Part shown: positions 1 through 9,452 of the stretch, piece after piece
Position numbering within the stretch: position 1 is the first letter of the stretch
Layout of the letters: every line of letters starts with the position of its first letter
NCBI RefSeq assembly: GCF_000293805.1
Contig: NZ_AMBZ01000001.1
Coordinates: 834,001-898,000 of the forward strand
Direction of reading: 5' to 3'
From: Paenibacillus alvei DSM 29
Lineage (GTDB): Bacteria; Bacillota; Bacilli; Paenibacillales; Paenibacillaceae
Length of the DNA stretch: 64,000 bases
Translations under genes and position numbers: made by a program
Notes under the pieces: generated by a model
The model's database searches: none
What the model was told of the DNA's origin: nothing
The model's input: the letters and a program-made list of their open reading frames with translations, nothing else

Positions 1-307
1 ACCCTACATCACGAATCGCTTGAGCATCCTGCTCATTTTGAGCAATAATGTGAATTTCCTTCGGCAGCGTCGATTTGGCTGTATCATCAAAATGATCAAG
101 ATGAAGATGCGTTATAATGACGGCATCCGCCTGAATGATTTCTTCTATATTCATCGGCAGATCAACTAGCGGATTATTTAGTTCTCCATGTGGGGTATTC
201 GGAAATGCAGGATAGGTCTCCTTAGGAGCTAAAAACGGATCAACCAGCAATCTTTGACCTCCGTATTCCACAATCAGCGTAGCGTTGCGAATTTGGGTAA
301 TTTTCAT
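1..307 (-). CDS. MBL-fold metallo-hydrolase, 3' end cut by the window edge
   Basis: The reading frame opens with ATG at 307, preceded by GGAGGAATATAAAA, and runs off the left edge, so only the first 102 residues are visible. The metal-binding motif THLHLDH (H67, H69, D71, H72) followed by FDD is the signature of the metallo-beta-lactamase fold, and the start MKITQIRNATLIVEYGGQRL with LVDPF at 21-25 is typical of the UlaG/YcjY-like branch that cleaves small-molecule ester or lactone bonds. The exact substrate cannot be told. The gene is divergent from the Lrp/AsnC-type regulator at 442, with 134 nt between the starts, which suggests (inference) that the regulator may control it. Confidence 0.85.
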   Translation of the reverse strand, partial: MKITQIRNATLIVEYGGQRLLVDPFLAPKETYPAFPNTPHGELNNPLVDLPMNIEEIIQADAVIITHLHLDHFDDTAKSTLPKEIHIIAQNEQDAQAIRDVG

Positions 308-441
308 TTTTATATTCCTCCTATGGCAGCAATTCTCTTTTTCTCGTCCTGCGTATAGGATAATATGAAGGAAGAAAGTTAGACATATGCTGAATCAAGA
401 GTTATCCCCCATTTACTTGATTTATGAAAGAGGTTGTTACG

Positions 442-858
442 ATGCTTGATTCTACTGACCAACACATTATCGAGGAATTGTCCCGCAACGCTCGAATATC
501 CATGAAGGAGCTCGGTCAGAAAATTCATATGACAGGCCAAGCAACAGCGAATCGGGTGCAAAAGCTTGAGGACGAAGGCATTATTGAGCGGTATACGATT
601 CAACTGAATCAAGCCAAGGCCGGTTATCCTGTACAAGCGTTTATCCAAATTTATACGAAACAGCCGGATCATCGGCCATTCCTGTCGTTTGCCGAGACAC
701 AGCAGACCTATGTTCTGCATAATTATAAAATTAGCGGCGAATGCTGCTATCTGATGGAGTGCCGCTTCCCCTCCAATGAGGAACTAGATGCGTTTCTCGT
801 GGAATTGAATCAATATGCGAATTACAAGCTGTCCATCGTCATTAAGAAAAACCCTTAA
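442..858 (+). CDS. Lrp/AsnC-family transcriptional regulator
   Basis: The product is 138 residues: an N-terminal winged helix-turn-helix (about residues 3-48, with ISMKELGQKIHMTGQATANR as the recognition region) followed by a RAM-type ligand/oligomer domain with the usual alternating strands. Members bind DNA as dimers or octamers and respond to amino acids or related metabolites. I chose ATG 442 over the upstream in-frame ATG 424 because AAAGAGG at 427-433 sits 8 nt before 442. It is divergent from the MBL hydrolase and followed by a strong bidirectional terminator. The effector is not predictable. Length is slightly short of the usual 145-160 residues but both domains are present. Confidence 0.88.
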   Translation: MLDSTDQHIIEELSRNARISMKELGQKIHMTGQATANRVQKLEDEGIIERYTIQLNQAKAGYPVQAFIQIYTKQPDHRPFLSFAETQQTYVLHNYKISGECCYLMECRFPSNEELDAFLVELNQYANYKLSIVIKKNP

Positions 859-946
859 GTAGAATCTCACCAAACTTCAACCCATCATTCAACGTCAAAA
901 ATAGCCAGACATTCTAACCTCCTTCCGCCAATGCTGATCGTAACAT

Positions 947-983
947 AAAGAATACAGCCGTCTTTAAGACGGCTGTATTCTTT
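947..983. terminator. Bidirectional intrinsic terminator
   Basis: An 18-bp perfect inverted repeat (aaagaatacagccgtctt and its complement, arms 947-964 and 966-983) lies between the convergent Lrp-type gene and the first beta-lactamase-like gene. A-rich and T-rich flanks let it work on both strands. Confidence 0.9.
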
Positions 984-1012
984 GTCCCTTTGTCGGACAT
1001 GACAATGATTAT

Positions 1013-2189
1013 TTACGGCTTATCGGCACCATTAAATTCGGCACGAAAGATTTCATCATGGGGATTAGTCTTCGATCCTGCAAACTGAAGTATATTGACG
1101 TTAGCACTCATGACGTGCTTGCCGTCAAGCGTCCCCCCCGCTTTGTGAACCGAATCCAGGAATGCCACCGCTATGGCCCCACACCGACTCTCCATCCGCA
1201 CGCTTCGTTATTTCGTAAATCCCCAATCCATACCGCCCTACAGGGGCCTCCACACCATCCAGCATTTGTGTCAGCGATTCATGTGACACTAGCTTTCCAC
1301 CTAGCAGTGCACTGAAAAACGTATTCAAATCCTTGGCAGTCGAAATCATGTCGCCCGCTGCGTTCGCCCAGGATGGATTTAACTCCGTGATGTCAATATA
1401 CTGCTTGTCTTCCAATCCCACGTATCCCCGCGCATGCGGATCCGCCAAAGAGGATTGCGTGCCTGCAACGAAGGTTTCTTTCAAGCCTAATTTGTGAATA
1501 ATTCGTTCTTCGATATTGTCGCTGTACGTTTTACCTGTTACCTTCTGGATAATGGCCCCTGCCAATACATAACCCGTGTTGGAGTAGCTCCATCCCTTCC
1601 CGGGCTCGAACAGCGGCTTCTGCTTCAGGCCAAGCCGAATCAATTCATCTACTGAATACATACGATAAGGAGTCTCCACAATCCGCTTTGCGAAATCTTC
1701 CGTTGTATAACAGGCAATGCCGCTCGTATGATTCAGCAACTGCCGAATTGTGATGTTGTTCCCGTTGTATCCGTTGCCTTGAACCACGCCCGGAAGCCAT
1801 TTTTCAACAGAATCATCCAGACTTAATTTCTTCTCCTCCGCCAATTGAAGCATTACAGTTGCGACGAACGTCTTCGTGATGCTGCCGATTCGATAATGGA
1901 ATTCAGGCTCCATCTTGCGATCACTATAAATACTTGCCTGGCCCGCTCCATAGGACCACACCTTACCATCCTTTACAACCTGTGCAAGGACACCGGGAAC
2001 CTTCTTACCCTCCACAAGCTCGTCCATCGCCTTTTTGACGCCCGAATGCTTCTCGTCTAACATATGCGCTTGGGTTTGTTGGGCTGCTTGATTACTTTCT
2101 CCTTGTGCTTGAGCTGCCGGGGCATTCAGCAGCATAGATCCTCCTATCAGTACAGCAAAACTCGCCAATAAGCATTTTCGAAATAACAT
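1013..2189 (-). pseudogene. Serine beta-lactamase-like hydrolase, copy A (frameshifted at a G7 tract)
   Basis: Secreted class C beta-lactamase/D-Ala-D-Ala-carboxypeptidase-like (S12) protein. It has a signal peptide (residues 1-29, ending APAAQAQ), SITK (S103-K106), YSN (Y202-N204) and HSG (H339-G341). These are all catalytic motifs of penicillin-binding serine hydrolases, which act outside the cell on peptidoglycan, D-amino-acid peptides or esters. The frame breaks at C7 on the plus strand (1133-1139). Copies B and C have C6 there and read on as SGGT. With six Cs the product would be 391 residues; as written it stops after SGGDA, losing about 40 C-terminal residues. The gene has its own copy of the 125-nt upstream segment also found before copy C. 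Confidence 0.85.
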
Positions 2190-2314
2190 AGAATCCGCTC
2201 CTATTCTTTTCTTCTAAATCACGGCATGTACCGTACACTCAGGTGAATTTAGCAAGCTGTATGTCCGCGACCTAACTCCAAACTATCTGAATAATGTCAT
2301 ATTTCGTAGTGATG
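2190..2314 (-). repeat. Duplicated upstream (promoter-leader) segment of copy A
   Basis: This 125-nt stretch directly upstream of copy A is identical to 4728-4852 upstream of copy C except for two bases. The shared part ends abruptly at ...gtagtgatg, marking the edge of a duplication that carried the gene and its leader together. It should contain the promoter and ribosome site (agaatccgctcc is the complement of GGAGCGGATTCT). Confidence 0.85.
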
Positions 2315-2352
2315 GAACTTCGTTTCAATTGATGAACATTGCAATAAATACT

Positions 2353-3527
2353 CTACGGCTTGTCGATACCACTAAAGGCTGCACGGAAGATTTCAACATA
2401 AGGATTTGAAGTGGATATTCCAACCTCCAGCGTATTGATGTTAGCGCTCAGAACGAAATTTCCGCCAACTGTCCCCCCGCTTTGTGAATGGAATCCATGA
2501 ATGCCACCGCTATGGCCCCACACCGATTCACCATCCGCGCGCTTCGTTAATTCGACAATCCCCAATCCGTACGGCCGCCCTAAAGGGGTCTCCACACCAT
2601 CCAGCATTTGTGCCAGCGATTCCTGTGACAGCAGCTTTCCACCTAGCAGTGCACTAAAAATACATTCAAATCCTTGACAGTCGAAATCATGTCGCCCGCT
2701 GCATTGGCCCAGGATGGATTCATCTCCGTGATGTCAATATACTGCTTATCTTCCAATTCAACATATCCCCGTGCATGCGGATCCGGCAAAGAGGATTGCG
2801 CGCCTGCAACGGAGGTGCCTTTCAAGCCTAATTTGTGAATAATTCGTTCTTCGATATTGTTGCTGTACGTTTTACCTGTTACCTTCTGGATAATGGCCCC
2901 CGCCAATACATAACCCGTGTTGGAATAGCTCCATCCCTTGCCGGGCTCGAACAGCGGCTTCTGCTCCAGGCCAAGCCGAATCAATTCATCTGCTGAATAC
3001 GTACGATAAGGATTCTCTACTACTGTCCGCTTTGCGAAATCTTCCGTTGTATAACTGGCAATGCCGCTCGTATGATTAAGCAGCTGCCGAATTGTGATGT
3101 TGTTCCCGTTGTATCCATTGCCTTGAACCACGCCCGGAAGCCATTTCTCCACAGAATCATCCAGACTTAATTTCTTCTCCTCCGCCAATTGAAGCATTAC
3201 AGTTGCGACGAACGTCTTCGTGATGCTGCCGATTCGGAAATGGAACTCTGGATCCATCTTGCGATCACTATGAATACTTGCCTGTCCCGCTCCATAGGAC
3301 CACACCTTGCCTTCCTTTACAACCTGTGCAAGAACACCGGGAACCTCCTTACGCTTCACGAGCTCGTCTATCGCTTTTTTGATGCCTGCATGCATTTCAT
3401 TTAACACATGGGGTGCTTGGTTTTGTTGTATCGCTTGATTACTTGCACGAGCTGCCGGAGTATTCAGCAGCATGGCCCCTCCTAGCAGCATAGCAAAACT
3501 CGCCAACAAGCATTTTCGAAACAACAT
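2353..3527 (-). pseudogene. Serine beta-lactamase-like hydrolase, copy B (frameshifted)
   Basis: Second tandem paralogue: the same signal peptide, SITK, YSN and HSG motifs as copy A. The frame is lost at 2655/2656. Copies A and C read act-g-aaaaa (coding VFFSALL), while copy B reads act-aaaaa, missing the G (coding VFLVHC then stop). The C-terminal part, including WGHSGGIHGF, continues in the next frame to 2353. Restoring one base gives 391 residues, the same length as copy A. Only 28 nt separate it from the end of copy C, with a ribosome site (agggtttct region) in that gap. It therefore probably depends on copy C transcription rather than on its own promoter. Confidence 0.85.
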
Positions 3528-3555
3528 AGAAACCCTCCTAATTATTTTTTAATAA

Positions 3556-4727
3556 TTACGGCTTGTCGATACCATGAAACGCTGCACGGAAGATTTCAGC
3601 GAATGGATCTGGAGTGGATATTCCAATCTTCAGCAAATTGGTGTTGGCGCTCATGACGAATTTTCCGCCAACTGTCCCCCCGCTTAGTGAACGGAATCCA
3701 TGAATGCCACCGCTATGGCCCCACACTGACTCTCCATCCGCACGCTTCGTTATTTCGTAAATCCCCAATCCATACCGTCCAAAAAGGGGGTCTCTACACC
3801 ATCCTGCATTTGTTTTAGCGATTCTTGTGACAGCAGCTTTCCACCTAGCAGTGCACTGAAAAATACATTTAAATCCTTGGCAGTCGAAATCATGTCGCCC
3901 GCTGCGCTCGTCAAGGAAGGATTCAGTTCCGTAATGTCAATGTACTGCTTGTCTTCCAATTCGACATATCCCCGTGCATGCGGATCCGGCAAAGAGGATT
4001 GCGCGCCTGCAACGGAGGTTCCCTTCAAGCCTAATTTGTTAATAATTCGTTCTTCGATATTGTCGCTGTACGTTTTACCTGTAACCTTTTGGATAATGGC
4101 CCCTGCCAATACATAGTTCGTATTGGTGTAGCTCCATTTCTTACCGGGCTCGAACTGCGGCTTCTGCTCCATGCCAAGCCGAATCAATTCATCTGCTGAA
4201 TACGTACGATAAGGATTCTCCACCGCCCGATTTACGAAGTCTAGCGATGTATACTCTCCGATGCCGCTCGTATGATTCAGCAGCTGCCGAATCGTGATGT
4301 TGTTCCCGTTGTGTCCATTGCCTTGAACCACGCCTGGAAGCCATTTCTCCACAGAATCATCCAAACTTAATTTCTTCTCCTCCGCCAATTGAAGCATTAC
4401 AGTTGCGACGAACGTCTTCGTGATGCTGCCGATTCGGAAATGGAACTCTGGATCCATCTTCCGATCACTATAAATACTTGCCTGGCCCGCTCCATAGGAC
4501 CACACCTCTCCATTCTTTACAACCTGTGCAAGGACTCCGGGAACCTTCTTACCCCCCACAAGCTCGTCCATCGCTTTTTTGACGCCCGTATACTTCTCGT
4601 TTAACACATGGGGTGCTTGATTTTGTTGTGCCGCTTGATTACTTGCACGAGCTGCCGGAGTATTCAGCAGCATGGCCCCTCCAAGCAACATAGCAAAGCT
4701 CGCTAACAAGCATTTTCGAAATAACAT
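3556..4727 (-). pseudogene. Serine beta-lactamase-like hydrolase, copy C (frameshifted)
   Basis: Third and promoter-proximal paralogue. Signal peptide, SITK, YTN and HSG motifs are all recognisable. The frame changes around 3778-3787, where the coding strand reads ACCCCCTTTTTGGACGG. Copy B reads ACCCCTTTAGGGCGGCCG there and stays in frame, so one base is missing. As written the protein ends after FLDGMDWGFTK, before the HSG box, so this copy would lack a catalytic element. Reconstructed length is 390 residues. The active-site serine and lysine are intact in all three copies. Confidence 0.85.
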
Positions 4728-4852
4728 AGAATCCGCTCCTATTCTTTTCTTCTAAATCACGGCATGTACCGTACACTCAGGTGAATTTAGCAAGCTGTAT
4801 GTCCGCGACTTAACTCCAAACTATCTGAATAATGTCACATTTCGTAGTGATG
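4728..4852 (-). repeat. Duplicated upstream (promoter-leader) segment of copy C
   Basis: Near-identical (2 differences in 125 nt) to 2190-2314. The remaining 4853-5056 upstream DNA is unique, with no gene seen; it separates this cluster from the divergent kinase gene. Confidence 0.85.
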
Positions 4853-5056
4853 AAATGTCATTATGATCCAATTTTTTAACAACAACACCTTAATGGGGGA
4901 CGACACGGTCTCATATGACATAATGTCATGATGCACCAAGCGTCCTATTCGCTATTAAATCTAACCAAATGAATGACGTAGTTGCCTCTTGAACGTCGTC
5001 ATAACTGTTATCAATACATTGCAGAATTTATCTGGATATGAAATGAGGTGCTGACA

Positions 5057-6871
5057 TTGAATATAGCAATACCGTGGACGAAACAGCGGGCGTGGTACGA
5101 TTGGGCGATTCTGGTCACTCGAATCTATTGGCTGTTCAGCGCGTCAGTCATCATACTAGCATTCCGTGAAGAATTCCCTCACGCGGTGTGGATGCTCTGT
5201 GCGCTAGCCTTGTTCGTCTATCCTCTTCCGCTGCTGCAACGCTTCGGAAGGCAATGGTATATGCTTGCAGAAATCGTGCTTTGTGGGGTTTCTAGCATTT
5301 GGATAAGTGCCTACTTGCCTTTAGCCTCTTGGCAGTTCCTTATGGCTGCCTTTGTATTCGGCTTCTTAAGCAGCCAAAATTGGCTGTGGTGGACCGCTCC
5401 CCTGGTCGTGATCTGTATTCCCTTCGGTATCGGCATGGTCACGAATTCAGCAATGGATGTGATTATGCTACAGTACTTGCCGAACAACGGGTTGGCATAC
5501 TTTCTAGGCTTCGCTTTCCAATTATTGGCGCTCACTCATAAGCAAAGCCTAATCATTCAAGAGCAGAATCGCGTCCTCGAACATCATGTAACCCAAGTAG
5601 AGCAGCTTACTCTGATCGAGGAGCGGAGCAGACTGTCCCACGAACTCCATGATACAATCGGGCACACGTTAACATCCATCATTATGGGATTGGAATCGAT
5701 ACGTCCCGCTATTCCTGAACCACACAGCGATCAATATGGGGAAATTATAGTGCGGGCTCGCAAAGGGCTCGATGATATTCGCAAACATCTGCATGATCTG
5801 TCTCCGGATCAGATGGATGGAACCCTAAGCGAATCGATAAACCAGCTGTCGAACGACTTCTATACATCAACAGGCATCAAGGTAAAGCTCCGTATGTTGG
5901 GAACAGAGTCTCCTGTAACGAAGCACGTTAGTTACTGCCTATATCGGTGCTTGCAAGAAGCCTTGACGAATGCTGCACGTCACGGGCAGGCTACCTCCAT
6001 TGATATTTCGCTATTTTACGATGAAGAATGGCTCCGTTTACATATTGAGGACAATGGGCAAGGGATGGAGCAGGTACAACACGGCTATGGACTGTCGGGA
6101 ATGAAAGAGCGTTTGCTCGCACTAGGCGGCAATTTATCTATTCATTCACGTCCTCAGGAAGGCACGGTTGTCGTGTGTTCGGTACCGCTTAACATGCCAA
6201 CCTCCAATGCCGCAATCCGAATCCTTGTCGTAGACGATCAGGAATTGATCTTGCATAGCTTGCAAGATTTATTGATCAAGCACCCTGAATTCGAGGTGGT
6301 TGGAACAGCCTCCAATGGCCGCGCTGCACTTGAACAATGCGAACGGCTCAACCCGGATCTCGTGCTTATGGATGTAAAAATGCCGGAAATAGACGGGATT
6401 AGCGCACTGCAAACGATGAAGCAGTCATGGCCAGACTTGAAAGTCGCGATCCTAACCACTTTTTCAGACGTCGAGCAAGCGATAACGGCCCTTAAGCGCG
6501 GAGCCAACGGCTATATGCTGAAGTCTGTCCATCCTAGAGAACTGACCGAGGCTATCAAATTAATAAATAATGGCGGGACATGGATTGCAGAGGGCATTGC
6601 GGAGCAAGTATTTGCAGGCATGAAGCAATTGAAGTCGAGCAAAATGGAAAATGGCGCAAGTCGTATTCAGGACGATCCATACGGACTTACACAGCGTGAA
6701 CAGCAAATTTTGCAGCATCTATCGCTGGGCTTGCGTTACAAGTCTATAGCGGAGAGATTGTTTTTAAGCGAAGGCACGGTGCGGAATTATTGCTCGGTTC
6801 TCTATTCCAAGCTACAGGTTAGCAATCGGGAAGAGGCCGTACTGAAGGGGAAACTGGAGAATTTAAGTTAA
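5057..6871 (+). CDS. DesK/NarL-type sensor kinase fused to its LuxR-type response regulator
   Basis: The frame holds two proteins in one. Residues 1-379 are a sensor kinase: about five hydrophobic segments over roughly 15-165, a HisKA_3 motif LSHELHDTIGHTL with the phospho-acceptor H198, and a HATPase with DNGQGM and GYGLSGMKERL. Residues 380-604 are a response regulator: receiver (ILVVDDQELIL, phospho-acceptor D in LVLMDVKMPE) and a LuxR-type HTH (LTQREQQILQHL to LFLSEGTVRNY). I prefer TTG 5057 (GAGGTG at 5045-5050) over GTG 5048. Such pairs are normally two genes with a stop/start overlap. Here CCGCTTAACATG joins them; one more base before TAA would give a kinase stop and an ATG at 6194. 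Confidence 0.88.
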   Translation: MNIAIPWTKQRAWYDWAILVTRIYWLFSASVIILAFREEFPHAVWMLCALALFVYPLPLLQRFGRQWYMLAEIVLCGVSSIWISAYLPLASWQFLMAAFVFGFLSSQNWLWWTAPLVVICIPFGIGMVTNSAMDVIMLQYLPNNGLAYFLGFAFQLLALTHKQSLIIQEQNRVLEHHVTQVEQLTLIEERSRLSHELHDTIGHTLTSIIMGLESIRPAIPEPHSDQYGEIIVRARKGLDDIRKHLHDLSPDQMDGTLSESINQLSNDFYTSTGIKVKLRMLGTESPVTKHVSYCLYRCLQEALTNAARHGQATSIDISLFYDEEWLRLHIEDNGQGMEQVQHGYGLSGMKERLLALGGNLSIHSRPQEGTVVVCSVPLNMPTSNAAIRILVVDDQELILHSLQDLLIKHPEFEVVGTASNGRAALEQCERLNPDLVLMDVKMPEIDGISALQTMKQSWPDLKVAILTTFSDVEQAITALKRGANGYMLKSVHPRELTEAIKLINNGGTWIAEGIAEQVFAGMKQLKSSKMENGASRIQDDPYGLTQREQQILQHLSLGLRYKSIAERLFLSEGTVRNYCSVLYSKLQVSNREEAVLKGKLENLS

Positions 6872-6951
6872 GGCCTCTACTTAGAGGAACGAAGGAATAG
6901 AAGGGAGGGGAAAGTGCGCGATCCTTATCCCTTCCCATTTCTGCAAATCCA

Positions 6952-7956
6952 TTAATGCTCTTGGCGCCATGGCCGTTCCGGAACGACTTTGAACACTGTT
7001 CGTCCTTGTTCCTCATAGCGTTGCACGGAAGTCTTGATCCGGTCGATTTTCGTAATGTCCGCTGTTCCTCTTTTATCTCTCGTTATCGTGAGAGACAGAA
7101 TCATGCCTTGCAACGTCTTCGGCTCCTTCTTCAGCCGTGTTGTCAAAAAATTGCCTAAAGACGAAGCTGCCACACGCAGCCTTGTTTGTCCGTAAATGTC
7201 CTTCGTTCTGGCCGAAGTCACAGGATGGAGCACATGGGGATGCGCTCCCAGCACGATGTTCACTCCCTGACGAAATAGCAGAGACATCAGCCTGCGTTGG
7301 CTCGGTGTAGGAGAGGTGCGGTATTCCCGTCCAAAATGCAAACAAACGATCACGATATCCGCACTCTTTCTCAACTCGCGCACATCTGCAAACAGCTTCT
7401 TCCGATTCAGGCGACTGACCTGCCATGGATTCGGCACGGGAATGGAATTGGTTCCTTGCGTATACGCGGCAATTCCAAGTTTAATCCCTTTTACGGTTAG
7501 TATCAGCCTGTTATTCGCTTCCCCGCGCGTGCGAAAAGTACCGGTATGTTGCAGCCCATGCCTATCTAATACGTCGAGTGTCCGTACAAGCCCCTTAATT
7601 CCGCCATCCATACAGTGATTGTTCGCTGTCGTGAGCAGGTCGAAGCCCGAATGCTGCAGTGCAGGCGCCAACTCATCCGGGCAGCTGAATATAGGATATC
7701 TCGTTTTCGGATGCCTTTTCTCTATCCACCGATTGCTGTCTGGCCGCTTTAAAATACCCTCATCATGCCAGTTGGTTCCTAAAAATGTCGTTTCCAAATT
7801 GCCGATTGTAAGATCATGCTCCTGAAAATAGGGCGCAACCTGTTCGAAAATAGGCTCGAACCGATAGCCATCATCTTCCTTCACAGAGCCAATAATCTCA
7901 CTTTTCATCAAAAGATCCCCTACAGCCGCAATTCGAATCATTTCCAAAGCATTCAT
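6952..7956 (-). CDS. CapA-family (poly-gamma-glutamate capsule type) metallophosphoesterase-like protein
   Basis: About 334 residues with the CapA motifs in order: AVGDLLM near the N-terminus, IGNLETTFLG, TANNHCMDGG, HFGREYRTSPT and GAHPHVLHPV. In the family these form a calcineurin-like metal site, and characterised members (PgsA/CapA) take part in polyglutamate capsule synthesis or anchoring. No capsule-synthesis partners (pgsB/pgsC) are visible here, so the role is open. Start is uncertain. ATG 7956 lies directly against AAGGAGG, and ATG 7941 is 15 nt from it. The longer frame from 8034 has no ribosome site. It converges with the kinase-regulator fusion and is divergent from the YheC/D gene. 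Confidence 0.8.
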   Translation of the reverse strand: MNALEMIRIAAVGDLLMKSEIIGSVKEDDGYRFEPIFEQVAPYFQEHDLTIGNLETTFLGTNWHDEGILKRPDSNRWIEKRHPKTRYPIFSCPDELAPALQHSGFDLLTTANNHCMDGGIKGLVRTLDVLDRHGLQHTGTFRTRGEANNRLILTVKGIKLGIAAYTQGTNSIPVPNPWQVSRLNRKKLFADVRELRKSADIVIVCLHFGREYRTSPTPSQRRLMSLLFRQGVNIVLGAHPHVLHPVTSARTKDIYGQTRLRVAASSLGNFLTTRLKKEPKTLQGMILSLTITRDKRGTADITKIDRIKTSVQRYEEQGRTVFKVVPERPWRQEH

Positions 7957-8075
7957 CCTCCTTGCCCATAGTGTATTCCGCATTCGAACAATGTGTAAAA
8001 AAAGCAGAGACTTGAAAAGCAAGTTCTTTACCACACGAATAGGATAAGGTAAACATATGGCAAGGAGACGATTTC

Positions 8076-8852
8076 ATGAAAAGCCGAAGAAAGAGAAAGA
8101 GTGCATCTGTCACTCATTCTGTCGTAAAACCTAAGGGCCCTAAATTGGAGCATCATACGGAATTAATGAAGGACAATGAACTGCGCGGACATTTGCCGGA
8201 GACGATGAAGCTGGATAAGGAATCGTTGTTTTTTATGCTGTCGTTATATCCATCTGTCTATGTGAAACCCAATCAAGGCGCCTTTGGCGAAGGAGTCATG
8301 AAGGTAACTAAGTCCAGTGATTCATCTGAAACGGAGCAGTTCCATGTTCATCGCGGAACGAAGCAGCATACCTTTCACTCGAAAGAACGATTGTATTCCT
8401 TCATTCTCTCCAAGAAAACAAGCAAAAAGTATATCGTGCAGCAGGGCATTGACTTATTGCACTGGGAGGATCGCCCCTTCGATCTGCGAATTATGGTGAA
8501 GAAGCAAGAAGACGAAAGCTGGAAAAATGAAGGCATCTTAGGACGTGTAGCCCAATCGAACAAAATCGTTACGAACATCCGCAGCGGTGGAAGTCCTGTA
8601 TCGATTGAGAAGCTGCTGTCCTCTCATACGAACTGGGTAAGTCTGCGTAATGTGAAAGAGCAAATAGATCGTATCGGGGTTCGTGCAAGCGAAAAAATCG
8701 AAAGCAAATATCCGGGAGTGAAGCTTCTAGGCATTGATATCGGACTTGATCAGCGACTGAAGCCTTGGATTATCGAGGTCAATATGAAGCCAGAAAAAAT
8801 ATGTTGGGACTGTATTGAGAAACTGTACCAAGAAAATGAATCTGTATCATAG
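8076..8852 (+). CDS. YheC/YheD-family ATP-grasp protein (spore-coat associated)
   Basis: 258 residues. The family signatures are visible: VYVKPNQGAFGEGVMKV (ATP-grasp lysine and glycine-rich loop), RPFDLRIMVKK, GILGRVAQSNKIVTNIRSGG and LKPWIIEVNMKPE near the C-terminus (metal-binding E and N). YheC and YheD are forespore-expressed coat-associated proteins in Bacillus; Paenibacillus genomes carry many paralogues, and the ATP-grasp substrate is unknown. ATG 8076 follows CAAGGAGACGATTTC, a good ribosome site. The N-terminal 20 residues are strongly basic. An in-frame A6 tract near the end (PEKICW) is read correctly, a useful contrast to the broken A6 tracts elsewhere in the window. Confidence 0.85.
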   Translation: MKSRRKRKSASVTHSVVKPKGPKLEHHTELMKDNELRGHLPETMKLDKESLFFMLSLYPSVYVKPNQGAFGEGVMKVTKSSDSSETEQFHVHRGTKQHTFHSKERLYSFILSKKTSKKYIVQQGIDLLHWEDRPFDLRIMVKKQEDESWKNEGILGRVAQSNKIVTNIRSGGSPVSIEKLLSSHTNWVSLRNVKEQIDRIGVRASEKIESKYPGVKLLGIDIGLDQRLKPWIIEVNMKPEKICWDCIEKLYQENESVS

Positions 8853-8867
8853 GCCCCAAAAAGAAAT

Positions 8868-8888
8868 GAGCCGACATTACGTCGGCTC
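8868..8888. terminator. Convergent terminator hairpin
   Basis: Arms gagccgac (8868-8875) and gtcggctc (8881-8888) with a 5-nt loop lie between the stop of the YheC/D gene and the stop of the convergent SRPBCC gene. The A-rich left flank suits the minus strand best. Confidence 0.75.
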
Positions 8889-8907
8889 GCTCTTGCTCTA
8901 TATGATT

Positions 8908-9273
8908 TTACCAGCCAAAATCCAGTGTATTCCCTGTTTCGGCCAGTGTCTTAATATTGCTCAGAATCATCCACCAATGCTCCTTCGTACTCGCATAGGA
9001 AGGATGCCCTTCTGTCCAATTGTCATTGACCAGCGTCAATTTCGTACAGCCCCCTACCTCATCAATGGAAAAGGTAATTCTAGTCTCCAACTCCGCATGA
9101 TTCTCTCGATAAGATGGACCCGGATGCTCTGTATAGCTCAACACTTTGTTTGGTTCATAAGCTAATATGTGGCCATATACATGTACCGTCTCATCCCCAT
9201 CATTGCCGGGGCCGACATACTGATACCTCCACTTGTTATATCCCCCTTTTGAAATGATACTCGTCATGCACAT
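8908..9273 (-). CDS. SRPBCC (AHSA1-like) domain protein, probably N-terminally truncated
   Basis: The 121 residues match the second part of the START/SRPBCC fold as found in Aha1-like (Activator of Hsp90 ATPase homologue) small proteins. These include the strand pattern ETVHVYGHILAYEPNKVLSY, then ETRITFSIDEVGGCTKLTLV and the C-terminal helix HWWMILSNIKTLAETG. The usual N-terminal helix and first strand (about 30-40 residues, normally with a TPEKVWEALT-like start) are missing. ATG 9273 has an AGGAGG 10 nt upstream, so translation is plausible. The frame extends to 9345 without family resemblance. The family binds hydrophobic ligands; no ligand can be named. Confidence 0.65.
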   Translation of the reverse strand: MCMTSIISKGGYNKWRYQYVGPGNDGDETVHVYGHILAYEPNKVLSYTEHPGPSYRENHAELETRITFSIDEVGGCTKLTLVNDNWTEGHPSYASTKEHWWMILSNIKTLAETGNTLDFGW

Positions 9274-9413
9274 TCGGTAAGTTCCTCCTACCGCTACTAT
9301 GATTATAGGTATTGCCCTAATACTTGTATTGTAAAAACGCGACATTTCAGTTACGTGCGATGTTTATTTGACTGAACAGCAGCGACGTGAACTAGCTGAA
9401 TTAAGTTAATCAT

Positions 9414-9452
9414 AAAAAATCCCCTTTGGAGGTATCTTAAGGGGATTTTTTC
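9414..9452 (-). terminator. Intrinsic terminator overlapping a gene end
   Basis: aaaaaatcccctt and aaggggatttttt form a long hairpin that can act on both strands. On the minus strand it includes the last codons and TAA stop (9437-9439) of the small membrane protein. Confidence 0.85.

Noticed and set aside
379..720. 113-codon minus-strand ORF over the Lrp-type gene
   Set aside because: Antisense shadow of a clearly coding Lrp/AsnC gene; no ribosome site or family likeness.
1845..4604. Three similar 71-codon plus-strand ORFs (1845-2060, 3189-3404, 4389-4604) that look like a repeated gene family
   Set aside because: They are antisense to the same part of the three beta-lactamase-like paralogues, so their similarity is inherited from the real genes.
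7073..7426. 117-codon minus-strand ORF inside the CapA-like gene
   Set aside because: Alternative frame on the same strand as the CapA coding frame, with low-complexity charged sequence and no ribosome site.
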